Position numbers and translations under genes: made by a program | Part shown: positions 1-9,488 of the stretch, piece after piece | Position numbering within the stretch: the first letter of the stretch is position 1 | Layout of the letters: the number at the start of each line of letters is the position of its first letter | The notes under the pieces: model-generated | Told to the model about the DNA's origin: nothing | The model's input: the letters and a program-made list of their open reading frames with translations, nothing else | The model's database searches: none | DNA from: Bacteriovorax sp. | Lineage (GTDB): Bacteria > Bdellovibrionota > Bacteriovoracia > Bacteriovoracales > Bacteriovoracaceae | Direction of reading: 5' to 3' | DNA: 64,000 bases | Assembly (NCBI GenBank): GCA_014377485.1 | Contig: JACMPM010000053.1 | Location: 1-64,000 of the forward strand

Positions 1-1
1 A

Positions 2-361
2 CTCACTTACTGTATGATGATTCTTAATTTAAAGACGCTTCAAGCATCTTTTACACTAAAAGGAATGGGATATCTTTTTTATCTAGGGGAGCTCATTAGT
101 TTTGATCAGCCGATGAAATTAAAATTAAAACCTCGCGACCGACTTTGTGTAATTTCTCAGGGGTCTATGAAAAATTGGGAACTTTTAACGAAGTTATCGA
201 CCAAAAAATTCTTCATGGACAACCAAACTATGGTTACCAAAGAATTAATCAATGAATTTTTCTTTGAAGTCTCTCGCAATAAATCAGGCAGTTTTTTAAT
301 TTATGATGCACTGATGGCAGTGTTAGAAATAGAAGAAAACGTCTTATACCAAATAAGTTGA
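2..361 (+). CDS. C-terminal fragment of a protein cut by the window edge; possibly a SpoIIE/PP2C-like phosphatase C-terminus
   Basis: Frame is open to the window start (codons before the ATG at 14 are sense). 'FDQPMKLKLKPRDRLCVISQG' resembles the 'L..GDrL.l.SDG' segment of SpoIIE-type phosphatases; weak evidence. Confidence 0.4.
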   Translation, partial: LTYCMMILNLKTLQASFTLKGMGYLFYLGELISFDQPMKLKLKPRDRLCVISQGSMKNWELLTKLSTKKFFMDNQTMVTKELINEFFFEVSRNKSGSFLIYDALMAVLEIEENVLYQIS

Positions 362-363
362 AA

Positions 364-393
364 AAAGAACCCCAAAATTAAATGGGGTTCTTT
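364..393. terminator. Bidirectional intrinsic terminator between convergent genes
   Basis: AAAGAACCCCA-aaattaaa-TGGGGTTCTTT perfect inverted repeat with A/T tracts on both sides. Confidence 0.85.
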
Positions 394-400
394 AATATAA

Positions 401-1591
401 TTATTTAATAGCTCTAAAACCCATTTCTAAATCATCAATCAAATCATCTACGTTTTCAATTCCCACTGATAAACGAATAAGATTATCAGTAATTCCTAAT
501 TTTTCTCTAACAGGTTTAGGGATCGATGCGTGAGTCATAATTGCTGGATGTTCAATTAAACTTTCAACACCACCAAGACTTTCTGCTAATGCAAAAAGTT
601 TTACCGTTCCTAGGAATGTCTTTGATTTTTTAATATCACCTTTTAAAAAGAAAGTGATCATCCCGCCATAACCTAACATTTGTTTCTTAGCGATAGCATG
701 TTGAGGATGTGATTTTAAACCAGGATAGACAACTCTTTCAACTTTAGGATGCTTTTCTAAGTACTGTGCTACAACCATTGCATTTTTCTGATGAGCTTCC
801 ATTCTGATTGCTAACGTTTTTAGACCGCGAAGTACCAACCAAGAGTCAAAAGGTGAGTGGCATGGGCCAATAGAATTTTGGAGAGTAAAGAGTTGTTTGT
901 GCATGCTCGAATCATTCATCATGATACATCCACCAACCACATCACTGTGACCGTTTAAATACTTAGTCATTGAATGAAGTGCAATATCAGCACCTAATAC
1001 TATCGGGTTTTGAAAATAAGGACTCATAAAAGTATTATCAACAACAGTAAGCGCCTTTGCTTTTTTAGCAATTGCAGTGACAGCAACAATGTCGGTAATT
1101 TTTAAAAGTGGGTTTGTTGGAGTTTCAAGCCAGATGAGAGCAGGTTTAAATGCTTTAACCGCTTTTTCTACTGCTTTAGCGTCTGTCGTATCGATAAACT
1201 TGAAGTTGTGCATTTTGTGAAAAACTGTCGTAAATAATCGATAAGTTCCACCGTAAACATCATCACCACAAATGATATTTGATCCGGCCGGTAGAAGATG
1301 CATAATAAGCATTTCAGCTGAAAGTCCCGAAGCGGTGACTAAACAATGCTCTGCCTGTTCAAGAGAAGCTAAGCATTCTTCCAAACGAGTTCTGGTTGGA
1401 TTATGTGAGCGAGTGTACTCATAACCCTTATGAACACCAGGAGACTCTTGTACGTAAGTTGAAGTTTGATAAATTGGTGGCATGATTGCCCCCGTTTCTT
1501 TATCAGGCTCACCACCGACATGAATAACTCTTGTAGCGAAATCATGCATGTTTTTTTTAGCTGCGACAGTTTTTGAAATTTTTTTACTCAT
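401..1591 (-). CDS. Cystathionine gamma-lyase/gamma-synthase family PLP enzyme
   Basis: Cys/Met metabolism PLP family motifs (ATRVIHVGGEPD, PPIYQTSTY, YTRSHNPTR, ALHSMTKYLNGHSDVVGG with PLP lysine). Confidence 0.93.
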   Translation of the reverse strand: MSKKISKTVAAKKNMHDFATRVIHVGGEPDKETGAIMPPIYQTSTYVQESPGVHKGYEYTRSHNPTRTRLEECLASLEQAEHCLVTASGLSAEMLIMHLLPAGSNIICGDDVYGGTYRLFTTVFHKMHNFKFIDTTDAKAVEKAVKAFKPALIWLETPTNPLLKITDIVAVTAIAKKAKALTVVDNTFMSPYFQNPIVLGADIALHSMTKYLNGHSDVVGGCIMMNDSSMHKQLFTLQNSIGPCHSPFDSWLVLRGLKTLAIRMEAHQKNAMVVAQYLEKHPKVERVVYPGLKSHPQHAIAKKQMLGYGGMITFFLKGDIKKSKTFLGTVKLFALAESLGGVESLIEHPAIMTHASIPKPVREKLGITDNLIRLSVGIENVDDLIDDLEMGFRAIK

Positions 1592-2970
1592 ATACTTTCT
1601 CTCTTCGAAATATAATTAAGGATATCGATATTTGATAATAGGTTAACTAGTTTCCCTTTCTCGGTCACAAGGACAACATCTTTTTTTAGAAGCGAGTCAG
1701 CTACATTAGACAGAAGATCGTTAATGTCGACTGTTCTGTATTTATCTGTGTAAGCAAGAGAAACTGAATCACTTAAATGATACTCGCCATTGAAAAGAGG
1801 TTTTAGTAGAGCATTTTCACTCAAAACACCTTTAATGATTCCATCGCTTACAACAGGAAGTTGAGATACACTTTTTTGTTCCATCAGTTTAATAGCGTCA
1901 CCGATATTAGCATGATCAGTGATAGAAATAACTTGGTCATTCATTTTCCCAAGGTCATTTAATAGATCTTTAATGATTACATTAAAAGAAGAGGCTATAT
2001 ATCCTTTGCTCATCATCCATTCATCGTTGAAGATTTTTGATGCATATCTATTTCCAGAATCTGGAAGGACGACAAGAATTTTTTTAGGTTCTTTTAAAGT
2101 CTGTGCGTATTTAATGGCCCCAACAATTGCAGCCCCACCTGATCCACCAGTGTAAATCCCTTCTTGTTTTAAAAGAGCACGAGTCATTAAGAATGATTCT
2201 TTATCACCAACAACAACCCAGTCATCAATGACTTTAAAATCATAATTTTCTGGAATGAAGTCTTCGCCGATTCCTTCAATTACATAAGAACGTGCACCAC
2301 TCAAATCTCCCGTTCGGGCAAATTGAGCAACGATTGATCCCTCAACATCAACTCCAACGGTTGTTAGTTTTGGCATTTTTGTTTTTAAATAAGATGAAAT
2401 TCCTGTGATTGTTCCACCAGTACCAACACCTGCCATAAAAACATCAAAGTCACCTTGAGTTTGCTCAAAAATTTCTGGTCCAGTTGTCGCTACGTGAGTT
2501 TCACGGTTCCACAAATTATCATACTGATTTACGTAGTAAGAGTTTGGAATAGTTTCAGCTAATCTTTTTGAGACAGAATAATAAGATCGGGGATCTTCTG
2601 GTTCAACATCAGTAGGACACACAACAACTTTTGCTCCGAATGCTTTCAAGTTATTTACTTTTTCAACTGATTGTTTGTCCGCCATTACGAATACACATTT
2701 GTATCCATTAACAGCTGCCCACATTGCTAAACCTACGCCGGTATTTCCCGAGGTGCCCTCGATAATTGTTCCACCTGGCTTAAGCAAACCATTCGCAACG
2801 GCTCTATCCATAATATATCCGCCAATACGGTCTTTACTTGATCCGCCTGGATTCATGAATTCTAGTTTTACGTAAATTTCAGATTTAACACCTGTCGCAA
2901 CTTTGTTAAGTTTAACTATTGGTGTATTGCCAATGGCATCTAAGATATTTTTCTTAGCTCCTTTCATCAT
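1588..2970 (-). CDS. cbs: Cystathionine beta-synthase with C-terminal CBS domain pair
   Basis: NPGGSSKDRIGGYI, EGTSGNTGVGLA, GTGGTITGISSYLK, then a regulatory CBS-type C-terminus; ATGA overlap with downstream gene. Confidence 0.92.
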   Translation of the reverse strand: MMKGAKKNILDAIGNTPIVKLNKVATGVKSEIYVKLEFMNPGGSSKDRIGGYIMDRAVANGLLKPGGTIIEGTSGNTGVGLAMWAAVNGYKCVFVMADKQSVEKVNNLKAFGAKVVVCPTDVEPEDPRSYYSVSKRLAETIPNSYYVNQYDNLWNRETHVATTGPEIFEQTQGDFDVFMAGVGTGGTITGISSYLKTKMPKLTTVGVDVEGSIVAQFARTGDLSGARSYVIEGIGEDFIPENYDFKVIDDWVVVGDKESFLMTRALLKQEGIYTGGSGGAAIVGAIKYAQTLKEPKKILVVLPDSGNRYASKIFNDEWMMSKGYIASSFNVIIKDLLNDLGKMNDQVISITDHANIGDAIKLMEQKSVSQLPVVSDGIIKGVLSENALLKPLFNGEYHLSDSVSLAYTDKYRTVDINDLLSNVADSLLKKDVVLVTEKGKLVNLLSNIDILNYISKRESI

Positions 2971-2995
2971 TTAAATTCTCCTTAAAAAATAACTT

Positions 2996-4216
2996 TTATA
3001 AAACTTCTTTAATTTCGTAAGCTGAAGCAATCGTCGCAAGTCTTGCGATGATTGAATAGATTGCATCTTTTGATTTGTGGTCTTCTACTTTTCCAACCAG
3101 ATCACTCATGCATAATTTTCTAAAAACCATACCGCGACTATTGAGATTTCCAAGACTGTCTTTTTCAGAATTGATTCTCATGAAGCCTCCCATGCTTTTT
3201 CCATCTATTAAATAAACTGTGATCTCAGCAGGATTATTATCGTATTTAATTATGGTCTCTACGCCTTCTTGGACTAAAAGTGAGGTGAATTTAATTTTAT
3301 TTTTACCCACATCCATTTTATTTCTAGTTTTGCGATTCATATTTATTATTTCTTCGCCGCTGGAAACGACACTTATTCCCATCCCGTAAGTTCCCTGTGA
3401 AGCTTTCACAAAAACTTTTGATTCGGGTTTTAACTTTGAGATTAAATCATCAACAGCACTTCCCAGTTTTTCTAATCCGTGTTTTGTTTCGAAGTCCACA
3501 TCTTCCACCGCGCGAAATTGAGCTTGAATTAAATCAGGATTTATTTCAAAGTTTTGGGCAAATTCATCTGCTACTTTTTTATAATAAGAAAAATGTATAT
3601 TTTTCTGACGTCTAAACCAACCAATTAAAGGTGTGGGAGCGATCGGCGTTATTACTTCCTTCCATTCAATCGGCCATGGATTCGATTGGTCATTATTATT
3701 AATGGCTACATCTATTTTTTCACCAAGAGCTGTAATAACTCCATTTTGAATTTGTCCTCTAATAATTTTTATAGGACTTCCTGAAGCTGAAGTGAGGTCA
3801 ATAAAATCTTCATTGTTTGGAAATAAAGCAGAGTCAAAACTCACGAAATAAGTTTTATATCCAGCCTCTTCTGTCAGTTTCGAGAGTGTGGCGAGATGAT
3901 CAAGATACATTAAATTTTTAGTATGTGACTCAGGAATAATTCCAACAGTTTTACAGTCATGATTAATTTTTTTAATTGTCTCGCGAACCAGACTAGTTGC
4001 ACCTCGAATATCTACATTGCAAAGATTGTTAAATCCTGCAGGGTACATATTATGATCAACTGGAGCATATTTTTCACGGCTCTCACGAATGTCTACACTC
4101 GAATAAAAAGGAATAGGCAAACCAATTTGTATTTGTGAAATATAGGTATTTATATTATCCCAATTTTCACATACAAATTTTTCGAGTTGATCTTTATTGC
4201 TAATTTTAAATTCCAT
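2996..4216 (-). CDS. gshA: Glutamate--cysteine ligase (Acidithiobacillus ferrooxidans-type GshA family)
   Basis: 'SSVDIRESREKYAPVDHNMYPAGFNNLCN' and 'VFVKASQGTYGMGISVV' as in this GshA family. Confidence 0.8.
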   Translation of the reverse strand: MEFKISNKDQLEKFVCENWDNINTYISQIQIGLPIPFYSSVDIRESREKYAPVDHNMYPAGFNNLCNVDIRGATSLVRETIKKINHDCKTVGIIPESHTKNLMYLDHLATLSKLTEEAGYKTYFVSFDSALFPNNEDFIDLTSASGSPIKIIRGQIQNGVITALGEKIDVAINNNDQSNPWPIEWKEVITPIAPTPLIGWFRRQKNIHFSYYKKVADEFAQNFEINPDLIQAQFRAVEDVDFETKHGLEKLGSAVDDLISKLKPESKVFVKASQGTYGMGISVVSSGEEIINMNRKTRNKMDVGKNKIKFTSLLVQEGVETIIKYDNNPAEITVYLIDGKSMGGFMRINSEKDSLGNLNSRGMVFRKLCMSDLVGKVEDHKSKDAIYSIIARLATIASAYEIKEVL

Positions 4217-4223
4217 GACGTCC

Positions 4224-5279
4224 TTACTGCTTAGATTGAACCAAAAACATTTGAGCTAATTCTTTAACATGCTCAAGTGGAGAAGGATGATTAATTTCAT
4301 GAAATTTTAATACGTTTGAAAAATTTTTACTAGCGAAGTCTTGAAGATCTTGTTCGCGAGTAGTCATTGATTCTTTCAATTGTACTAAGGCTTTGCTTTG
4401 TCCTGGATCCCAGTCATTCAAAAAGTTACCAAGGCACTTATTCATTACCAGGAAAAGATCTGCATGCATAAAGTGTCTGGCTTGAAGTTTTAAATCCTGA
4501 GCTTCAGTCATTTTTTGTTGTTCTACTGAAGTGACCAAAAACCAATTGGAAAAACTTGATTTTTTTAGTTCCTCTTGAAAATGCAGGGCTTTCAAAAAAG
4601 AGTCTCTGCATTTATAAAGTGCCAATACAGCATCGATAAATTCGCGAACAAAATCTGCACCGGTCACAGCTTCCAAATAACTTAAAAGCTTCTTCACTCC
4701 AGTTGAGACAATCATGGTAATAAAATTGCGTGCCTTTCCGCCGCCTGAAATATTTTTCCCAAGGTATTCAAAAATTTCTAAGAAAGATTTATCAAAAAAG
4801 TTCTTAATTTTTTCTGAAGAATCCAGAAAGTCGATAAAACTTTTACCAGGCGGAGTATCCAGAATAATTGTGTCGTAATAGTTTTTTTCAAGTTGTGATT
4901 GAACTTCAATTATTGACATGATCTCATTCATTCCACCGTATGGACGTGAAAGAGTTTTTATAATAGTTGATTCAAATTCGGCATGCAGGTCTTTATCAGC
5001 GGCCATTTTTTGCAAAGTCGCTCTTGGTGACATCAGCATGGCATCAAAAGTTTTTTCTTTTTGAAAACCGAAAAGATCGAGAGAAATGGTATTGATCATT
5101 CCATCATCATTATCTTTCATATTCAAAATTTGTTTCAATCGTTTGGCAGGATCAATAGTAATTAATAAAACCTTTTTGCCTTCCATTGCCAGGAAAAGTG
5201 CTCTAGCAGTAGCGATAGTCGTTTTACCAACTCCACCAGTTCCGCAAAATATTTCAACTTTTTTATAGGGTATTTTCAT
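4224..5279 (-). CDS. ArsA/GET3-family ATPase
   Basis: Deviant Walker A 'GTGGVGKTTIATA', 'LLITIDPAKRL', 'ILDTPPGKSFIDFLDS'. Confidence 0.85.
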   Translation of the reverse strand: MKIPYKKVEIFCGTGGVGKTTIATARALFLAMEGKKVLLITIDPAKRLKQILNMKDNDDGMINTISLDLFGFQKEKTFDAMLMSPRATLQKMAADKDLHAEFESTIIKTLSRPYGGMNEIMSIIEVQSQLEKNYYDTIILDTPPGKSFIDFLDSSEKIKNFFDKSFLEIFEYLGKNISGGGKARNFITMIVSTGVKKLLSYLEAVTGADFVREFIDAVLALYKCRDSFLKALHFQEELKKSSFSNWFLVTSVEQQKMTEAQDLKLQARHFMHADLFLVMNKCLGNFLNDWDPGQSKALVQLKESMTTREQDLQDFASKNFSNVLKFHEINHPSPLEHVKELAQMFLVQSKQ

Positions 5280-6079
5280 ACCAATCCCTCTACCAGGAGA
5301 GATAAATCCATTACAATATTGACGACATTAGCTTTGTCGATATGAGGTAATGAAAAATACTCTTTCACTATATTTTCTTCAAGTGCTACTTTTTGAGATA
5401 AAAATGGAGGTAAAAGATTTTCGTCGACTTGTTTAATTTCAAAAAATTTCTTAAAGCTATCGTTGACCACTAAATCACAATGCGCTTCTGTATCTGGAAG
5501 ATTATTATCAAGTTCTTTTTTTAAATCCAGAGCTTCTGAAAGTGATAGTTCCGTGGCGAGAGTCACAACATGAGTTTTTAAATTATTTGGACCTTTCAAA
5601 AAGGTTTGCATTTTATCGATGTCTTTAACGACTAAACCTGTATTAAAAATTGCTTTAAAATTTGAAGTAGATTCAAACATGGTAAGTGCATGCCCCGAAG
5701 CCGGCGAATCTAGCACGATAACCAGACTAGGGTCATCATCGAGTTCTGAAATCAAATGACCTAAAAGAATCATGTGACCCAGCCCTGGAATCATTTGAAA
5801 AAGAGATTTGAAAAAATGAGTTTTCATGATCCATGAAGCGATAGTCGTTGAGTTTAGTTTTCTGCCGATATAAATTTCAGCACCGGCTTCAATGCTCATT
5901 TCAATGGTAGGAAGATCTAACTTTTTTTCTAAATTTTTTTCAGGGGTTTGGTGAAAACAATTATACTTAACATTCACACCTTTCCTTTGAAGGTATTTGG
6001 TAAAGGCCATCGCCAATGTAGTTTTTCCCACACCTCCTTTGCCAGTAATAATATAAAGTCGATGATGTGCCAAAGGCAT
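5276..6079 (-). CDS. ArsA/GET3-family ATPase (second copy)
   Basis: 'ITGKGGVGKTTLAMAF', 'VLDSPASGHALTMFE'; 4-bp overlap with the next ArsA-like gene. Confidence 0.82.
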   Translation of the reverse strand: MPLAHHRLYIITGKGGVGKTTLAMAFTKYLQRKGVNVKYNCFHQTPEKNLEKKLDLPTIEMSIEAGAEIYIGRKLNSTTIASWIMKTHFFKSLFQMIPGLGHMILLGHLISELDDDPSLVIVLDSPASGHALTMFESTSNFKAIFNTGLVVKDIDKMQTFLKGPNNLKTHVVTLATELSLSEALDLKKELDNNLPDTEAHCDLVVNDSFKKFFEIKQVDENLLPPFLSQKVALEENIVKEYFSLPHIDKANVVNIVMDLSLLVEGLV

Positions 6080-6089
6080 AGAACACCTA

Positions 6090-6773
6090 TTAGTTGAAAG
6101 TGTAAAAAGCGAGGATCAAAAGTTTCATATAAGAGCCTTCAAGCTTAGGGCCCGAATCCTGACGGACATCAAATGGGTCGTGGTAATGGGCTATAACACC
6201 AATAGTTACATCTCTGTTTAATCGCAATTCAACACCAGCTCCGACGTTAACTCCAAATACCAATTGTTTTCTCGTTTCTGTTGGCACGCCGTTTTGAATT
6301 CGGCTGGCACTTGGAAGATAAAATCCCAATCCTCCTAAGACAAACGGAGAGAAGGCATCAAATTGAAAACCTTTTCCTTTGATCGCAAGAGCTAAGCCTC
6401 TTATTGTTGCTTCGCGATTTAAGTAAGAATGTTCGGAGTAATGTGCGTTGGCTACAAAATCAAATGAGTGGCTAGCTGAATAGTTATAATAAAGATCAGC
6501 AGTGATTTTATCATTTCCATTGTCACTGAGGTCGGAACGAAGAAATGTTTGTCCAACGCCAACCCCTAGTGAGTGCTTGTGAATTTCGCCTGGGATTATT
6601 TCACTAGAATCAGATGATTCGCTATTGCTAGCCTTTTGGGCAGATTTTTCATTGGTTAGTAGGTGAATGTTTGGCTTGACCTGTTTTTCTTCGGAGAAGG
6701 CCCGTGGGGCAAAAGAAACACCCGCCATTAAGACGGGTGTAAGTAGAACTATTTTTAAAATTTTTTTAAGCAT
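6090..6773 (-). CDS. Outer membrane beta-barrel protein with signal peptide
   Basis: Signal peptide (MLKKILKIVLLTPVLMAGVSFAPRAFS), alternating beta pattern, C-terminal aromatic 'LAFYTFN'. Confidence 0.65.
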   Translation of the reverse strand: MLKKILKIVLLTPVLMAGVSFAPRAFSEEKQVKPNIHLLTNEKSAQKASNSESSDSSEIIPGEIHKHSLGVGVGQTFLRSDLSDNGNDKITADLYYNYSASHSFDFVANAHYSEHSYLNREATIRGLALAIKGKGFQFDAFSPFVLGGLGFYLPSASRIQNGVPTETRKQLVFGVNVGAGVELRLNRDVTIGVIAHYHDPFDVRQDSGPKLEGSYMKLLILAFYTFN

Positions 6774-6812
6774 TAAGAACCTTTATGGTTTTGAGGACTA
6801 ATGCTTTGAATT

Positions 6813-7184
6813 TTAGTTTAAAGTAGTTGTAGTTTCAATAGCAGAGTTATTTTCATTTGCCATGAAAGGAGCAGCTACTTCGCCACCAAGTTTCTTTTCA
6901 AGAGCTTTGATGTGACCAGTAAAAGTTCCTTCTTCAGAGCGAATAACACGCTTAAGAAGTTCAACATCACCAGGTCTAGTTGATTTTTTCTCTTGATCAA
7001 ATAGAAGTTGAATTTGAGTAATGTAAGTGATGTCATTTTTAGTTTTATTGTCGATAACTTGGATTTCGTTACCTTCGCGAATGATTTGCGCGATCTCTTC
7101 AAGAGTCACGTAACAGCTCTGGTGAGTGTCATAAAGTTTTCTGTTTTGGTAACGTTTAATGATTCGAATGTCGCTCATGCTCAT
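6813..7184 (-). CDS. PhaR-type polyhydroxyalkanoate synthesis regulator DNA-binding domain protein
   Basis: 'RIIKRYQNRKLYDTHQSCYVTLEEIAQIIREGNEIQVIDNKTKNDIT' matches the PHB/PHA accumulation regulator N-terminal domain. Confidence 0.87.
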   Translation of the reverse strand: MSMSDIRIIKRYQNRKLYDTHQSCYVTLEEIAQIIREGNEIQVIDNKTKNDITYITQIQLLFDQEKKSTRPGDVELLKRVIRSEEGTFTGHIKALEKKLGGEVAAPFMANENNSAIETTTTLN

Positions 7185-7637
7185 TTTAATTCCCCTATTT
7201 TAAAGAGAGTCTATTTAGCTCTCTGAATTTTGCTTTCGCGGCAAAATGCCGTAACTTTTTTATCATATTTTTCTGTTGCAAAGCCTGTACGCGTACTTTT
7301 TTCACTTTCGCATTTAATGGATCTTGTCACTCACTCGAATAGCGAGTCATAATCTAGTAAACTTAGACAGTTACGGGTTTTCTCCGAGAAATTGTCGCGA
7401 CTCTCAGACGTTGCTCGCCATGAAATAACAATTTTAAATTGATGCTGTCAAACATTTTCCAAAACAATTTTTGGTGAATTTCTAGAAAATTTTAATAATG
7501 CAATTAAATCAGCTATTAGGAACATAGCGCAAAAAAATCCCTTTTATGAGAATTTCCAATTAGGGTTAAAGCTTTTAAGGGGGAAGTTCGAAAAAGAGTG
7601 ATGAGGGAGATCATTCTCTTAATGCCTTGGATGGCTT

Positions 7638-9488
7638 ATGCGTTTATTAAAAATATCTGTACTCGCAACAACCTTTTCTTTAGTCGCATGTTCGCAGCTT
7701 CCCACTGAACATAGATCCATTGAATTTAAAAAAACAGCAGATCCAGCAGTGGAATTGGGTTTTAAAAGTGATTCACTGAAAGAAATGGTAGAAAAAGCCA
7801 AATCTATTGGCGGAAGAGCTTCGGAATTCCTGGCGACGGATTTATTTATAAAAGGAAACGACGCTTCGATTCGCGGAGATTACCAGACTGCCACTCAAGT
7901 TTTTAGATATGTGGTTGAGCTGCAACCGCAGGACAATTATTTAAAGAGAAAACTCTCAATCGAATTAATTCGCATCGGGGAGCTTAAAGAAGCAGAAAAA
8001 ATTCTAGAAACAATTTTCGCTGAATCTCATAATAAAGACGATTCGATTGGATTAATTTTAGCTGGAGTTTATGCGGCATTGGAAAAACCAGAGCTGGCCA
8101 GAACGACTTATCAAAAAATTATCAATACAAGTGCCGATGCCGAAGAAGCTTGTTTATTTTTAGCAAAATCATATTCGACAGAAAAAAAATATAATGAAGC
8201 ACACGCTCTTCTTGCAAAGTGTGAAAAGAAAAGTAAAGACGATCCAGTTTATGCTTTTTACAGAGGTAAAATCGAATACGAACGCGGTCATAAGCCACAA
8301 GCCAAAAAGTTTTTTGAAAAATCTTTAAAGATGGACCATACATATTCTCAAGCGGCTTTGGCCCTAGGTGCTTTTTATGAAGAAAAAGAAGACTTAAAAT
8401 CTGCTGTAAAAACTTATAAAGCTTTTTTAGCGGCTGACGGCAACAGTGCCAGCCTTCCTGTGCTGTCGCGTTTGGTGACAGTTCTCTTTTCAATGGAAGA
8501 AAACGCAGCAGTTATTCCTTATGCTGAAACTCTCAGTTCAATTGATAATACCGACCTCAATTTGAAAGTGCGCTTGGGTCTTCTGTATTCAGATTCTGGA
8601 CGATATGAAGAGGCTACAAACCTCTTTAAAGAAGTTTTAACGGTTGTTCCTGAGTCAGATAAGGTTATTTACTATCTTGGGGCTTTAAATCAACAAACAA
8701 ATCATTTTCAAGATGCGATTGAGTTTTTCAAGCGCATTCCTGCTAGTTCAGCACTTTATGGAGATGCGGGAGTTCAAGTTGGACAGATGCTCGGAGCTTT
8801 TGCTCGAGAAGAATATGTTCAAGGTAAAAAAAGTGGGGAAGCTCAAGGCAAATTTATGGGTTTTACTGCCGAGAGAATAAAAGACCATGAAGATACTGCT
8901 GTAGAGTTCAAGATGCTTCAAGCAAGTTTCTTTGAAGACACTTTTCAATTCAAGAGCGCTATTCAAGCAATGAATGATGTTAAAACTCATAAAAACTTTA
9001 CTGAATCTCATAGTTATTATTTAGCTTCTATCATGGAAAAAGATGGACAGTATTTAGAAGCTAGAAAACTAGTTCAACTCATTGTTGATAAAGATCCCAA
9101 CAATGCACATGCCCTGAACTTTTTAGGCTATTCTTATCTGGAAAAAAATGAACGTTTGGATGTAGCTTTTAATTATATTTCTAAAGCGGTAAAACTTAAG
9201 CCTGAAGACGGGTATATTCGCGACTCTCTCGCCTGGTATTATTTCCAAACTGGAAAATATCAGGAAGCGCTATCTGAAGCAAAGAAAGCGTTTGAGTTAG
9301 TAAAAAGCGATGTTATTATCACTAAACATCTCGGGATGATTTATCAGCGCCTCAATTATTTTGATAAGGCGAAAGAATTTTTAACCGAGGCACTTAAACA
9401 AGCTCGAGTAGAAGCAGACAAAGAGGACGTATTAAAAATCTTAAACGATGTCGAAAAAGTACGTTTACCAGCTTCAGAGTCCAAATAA
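7638..9488 (+). CDS. TPR-repeat lipoprotein
   Basis: Lipobox 'SLVAC' and many TPR-like repeats (e.g. AHALNFLGYSYLEKNERLDVAFNYISKAVKLKPEDG). Confidence 0.85.
   Translation: MRLLKISVLATTFSLVACSQLPTEHRSIEFKKTADPAVELGFKSDSLKEMVEKAKSIGGRASEFLATDLFIKGNDASIRGDYQTATQVFRYVVELQPQDNYLKRKLSIELIRIGELKEAEKILETIFAESHNKDDSIGLILAGVYAALEKPELARTTYQKIINTSADAEEACLFLAKSYSTEKKYNEAHALLAKCEKKSKDDPVYAFYRGKIEYERGHKPQAKKFFEKSLKMDHTYSQAALALGAFYEEKEDLKSAVKTYKAFLAADGNSASLPVLSRLVTVLFSMEENAAVIPYAETLSSIDNTDLNLKVRLGLLYSDSGRYEEATNLFKEVLTVVPESDKVIYYLGALNQQTNHFQDAIEFFKRIPASSALYGDAGVQVGQMLGAFAREEYVQGKKSGEAQGKFMGFTAERIKDHEDTAVEFKMLQASFFEDTFQFKSAIQAMNDVKTHKNFTESHSYYLASIMEKDGQYLEARKLVQLIVDKDPNNAHALNFLGYSYLEKNERLDVAFNYISKAVKLKPEDGYIRDSLAWYYFQTGKYQEALSEAKKAFELVKSDVIITKHLGMIYQRLNYFDKAKEFLTEALKQARVEADKEDVLKILNDVEKVRLPASESK

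Noticed and set aside
8122-8493. 123-aa minus-strand ORF inside the TPR lipoprotein gene
   Set aside because: Antisense to a well-supported TPR CDS, no recognisable domain; consistent with a chance shadow ORF.
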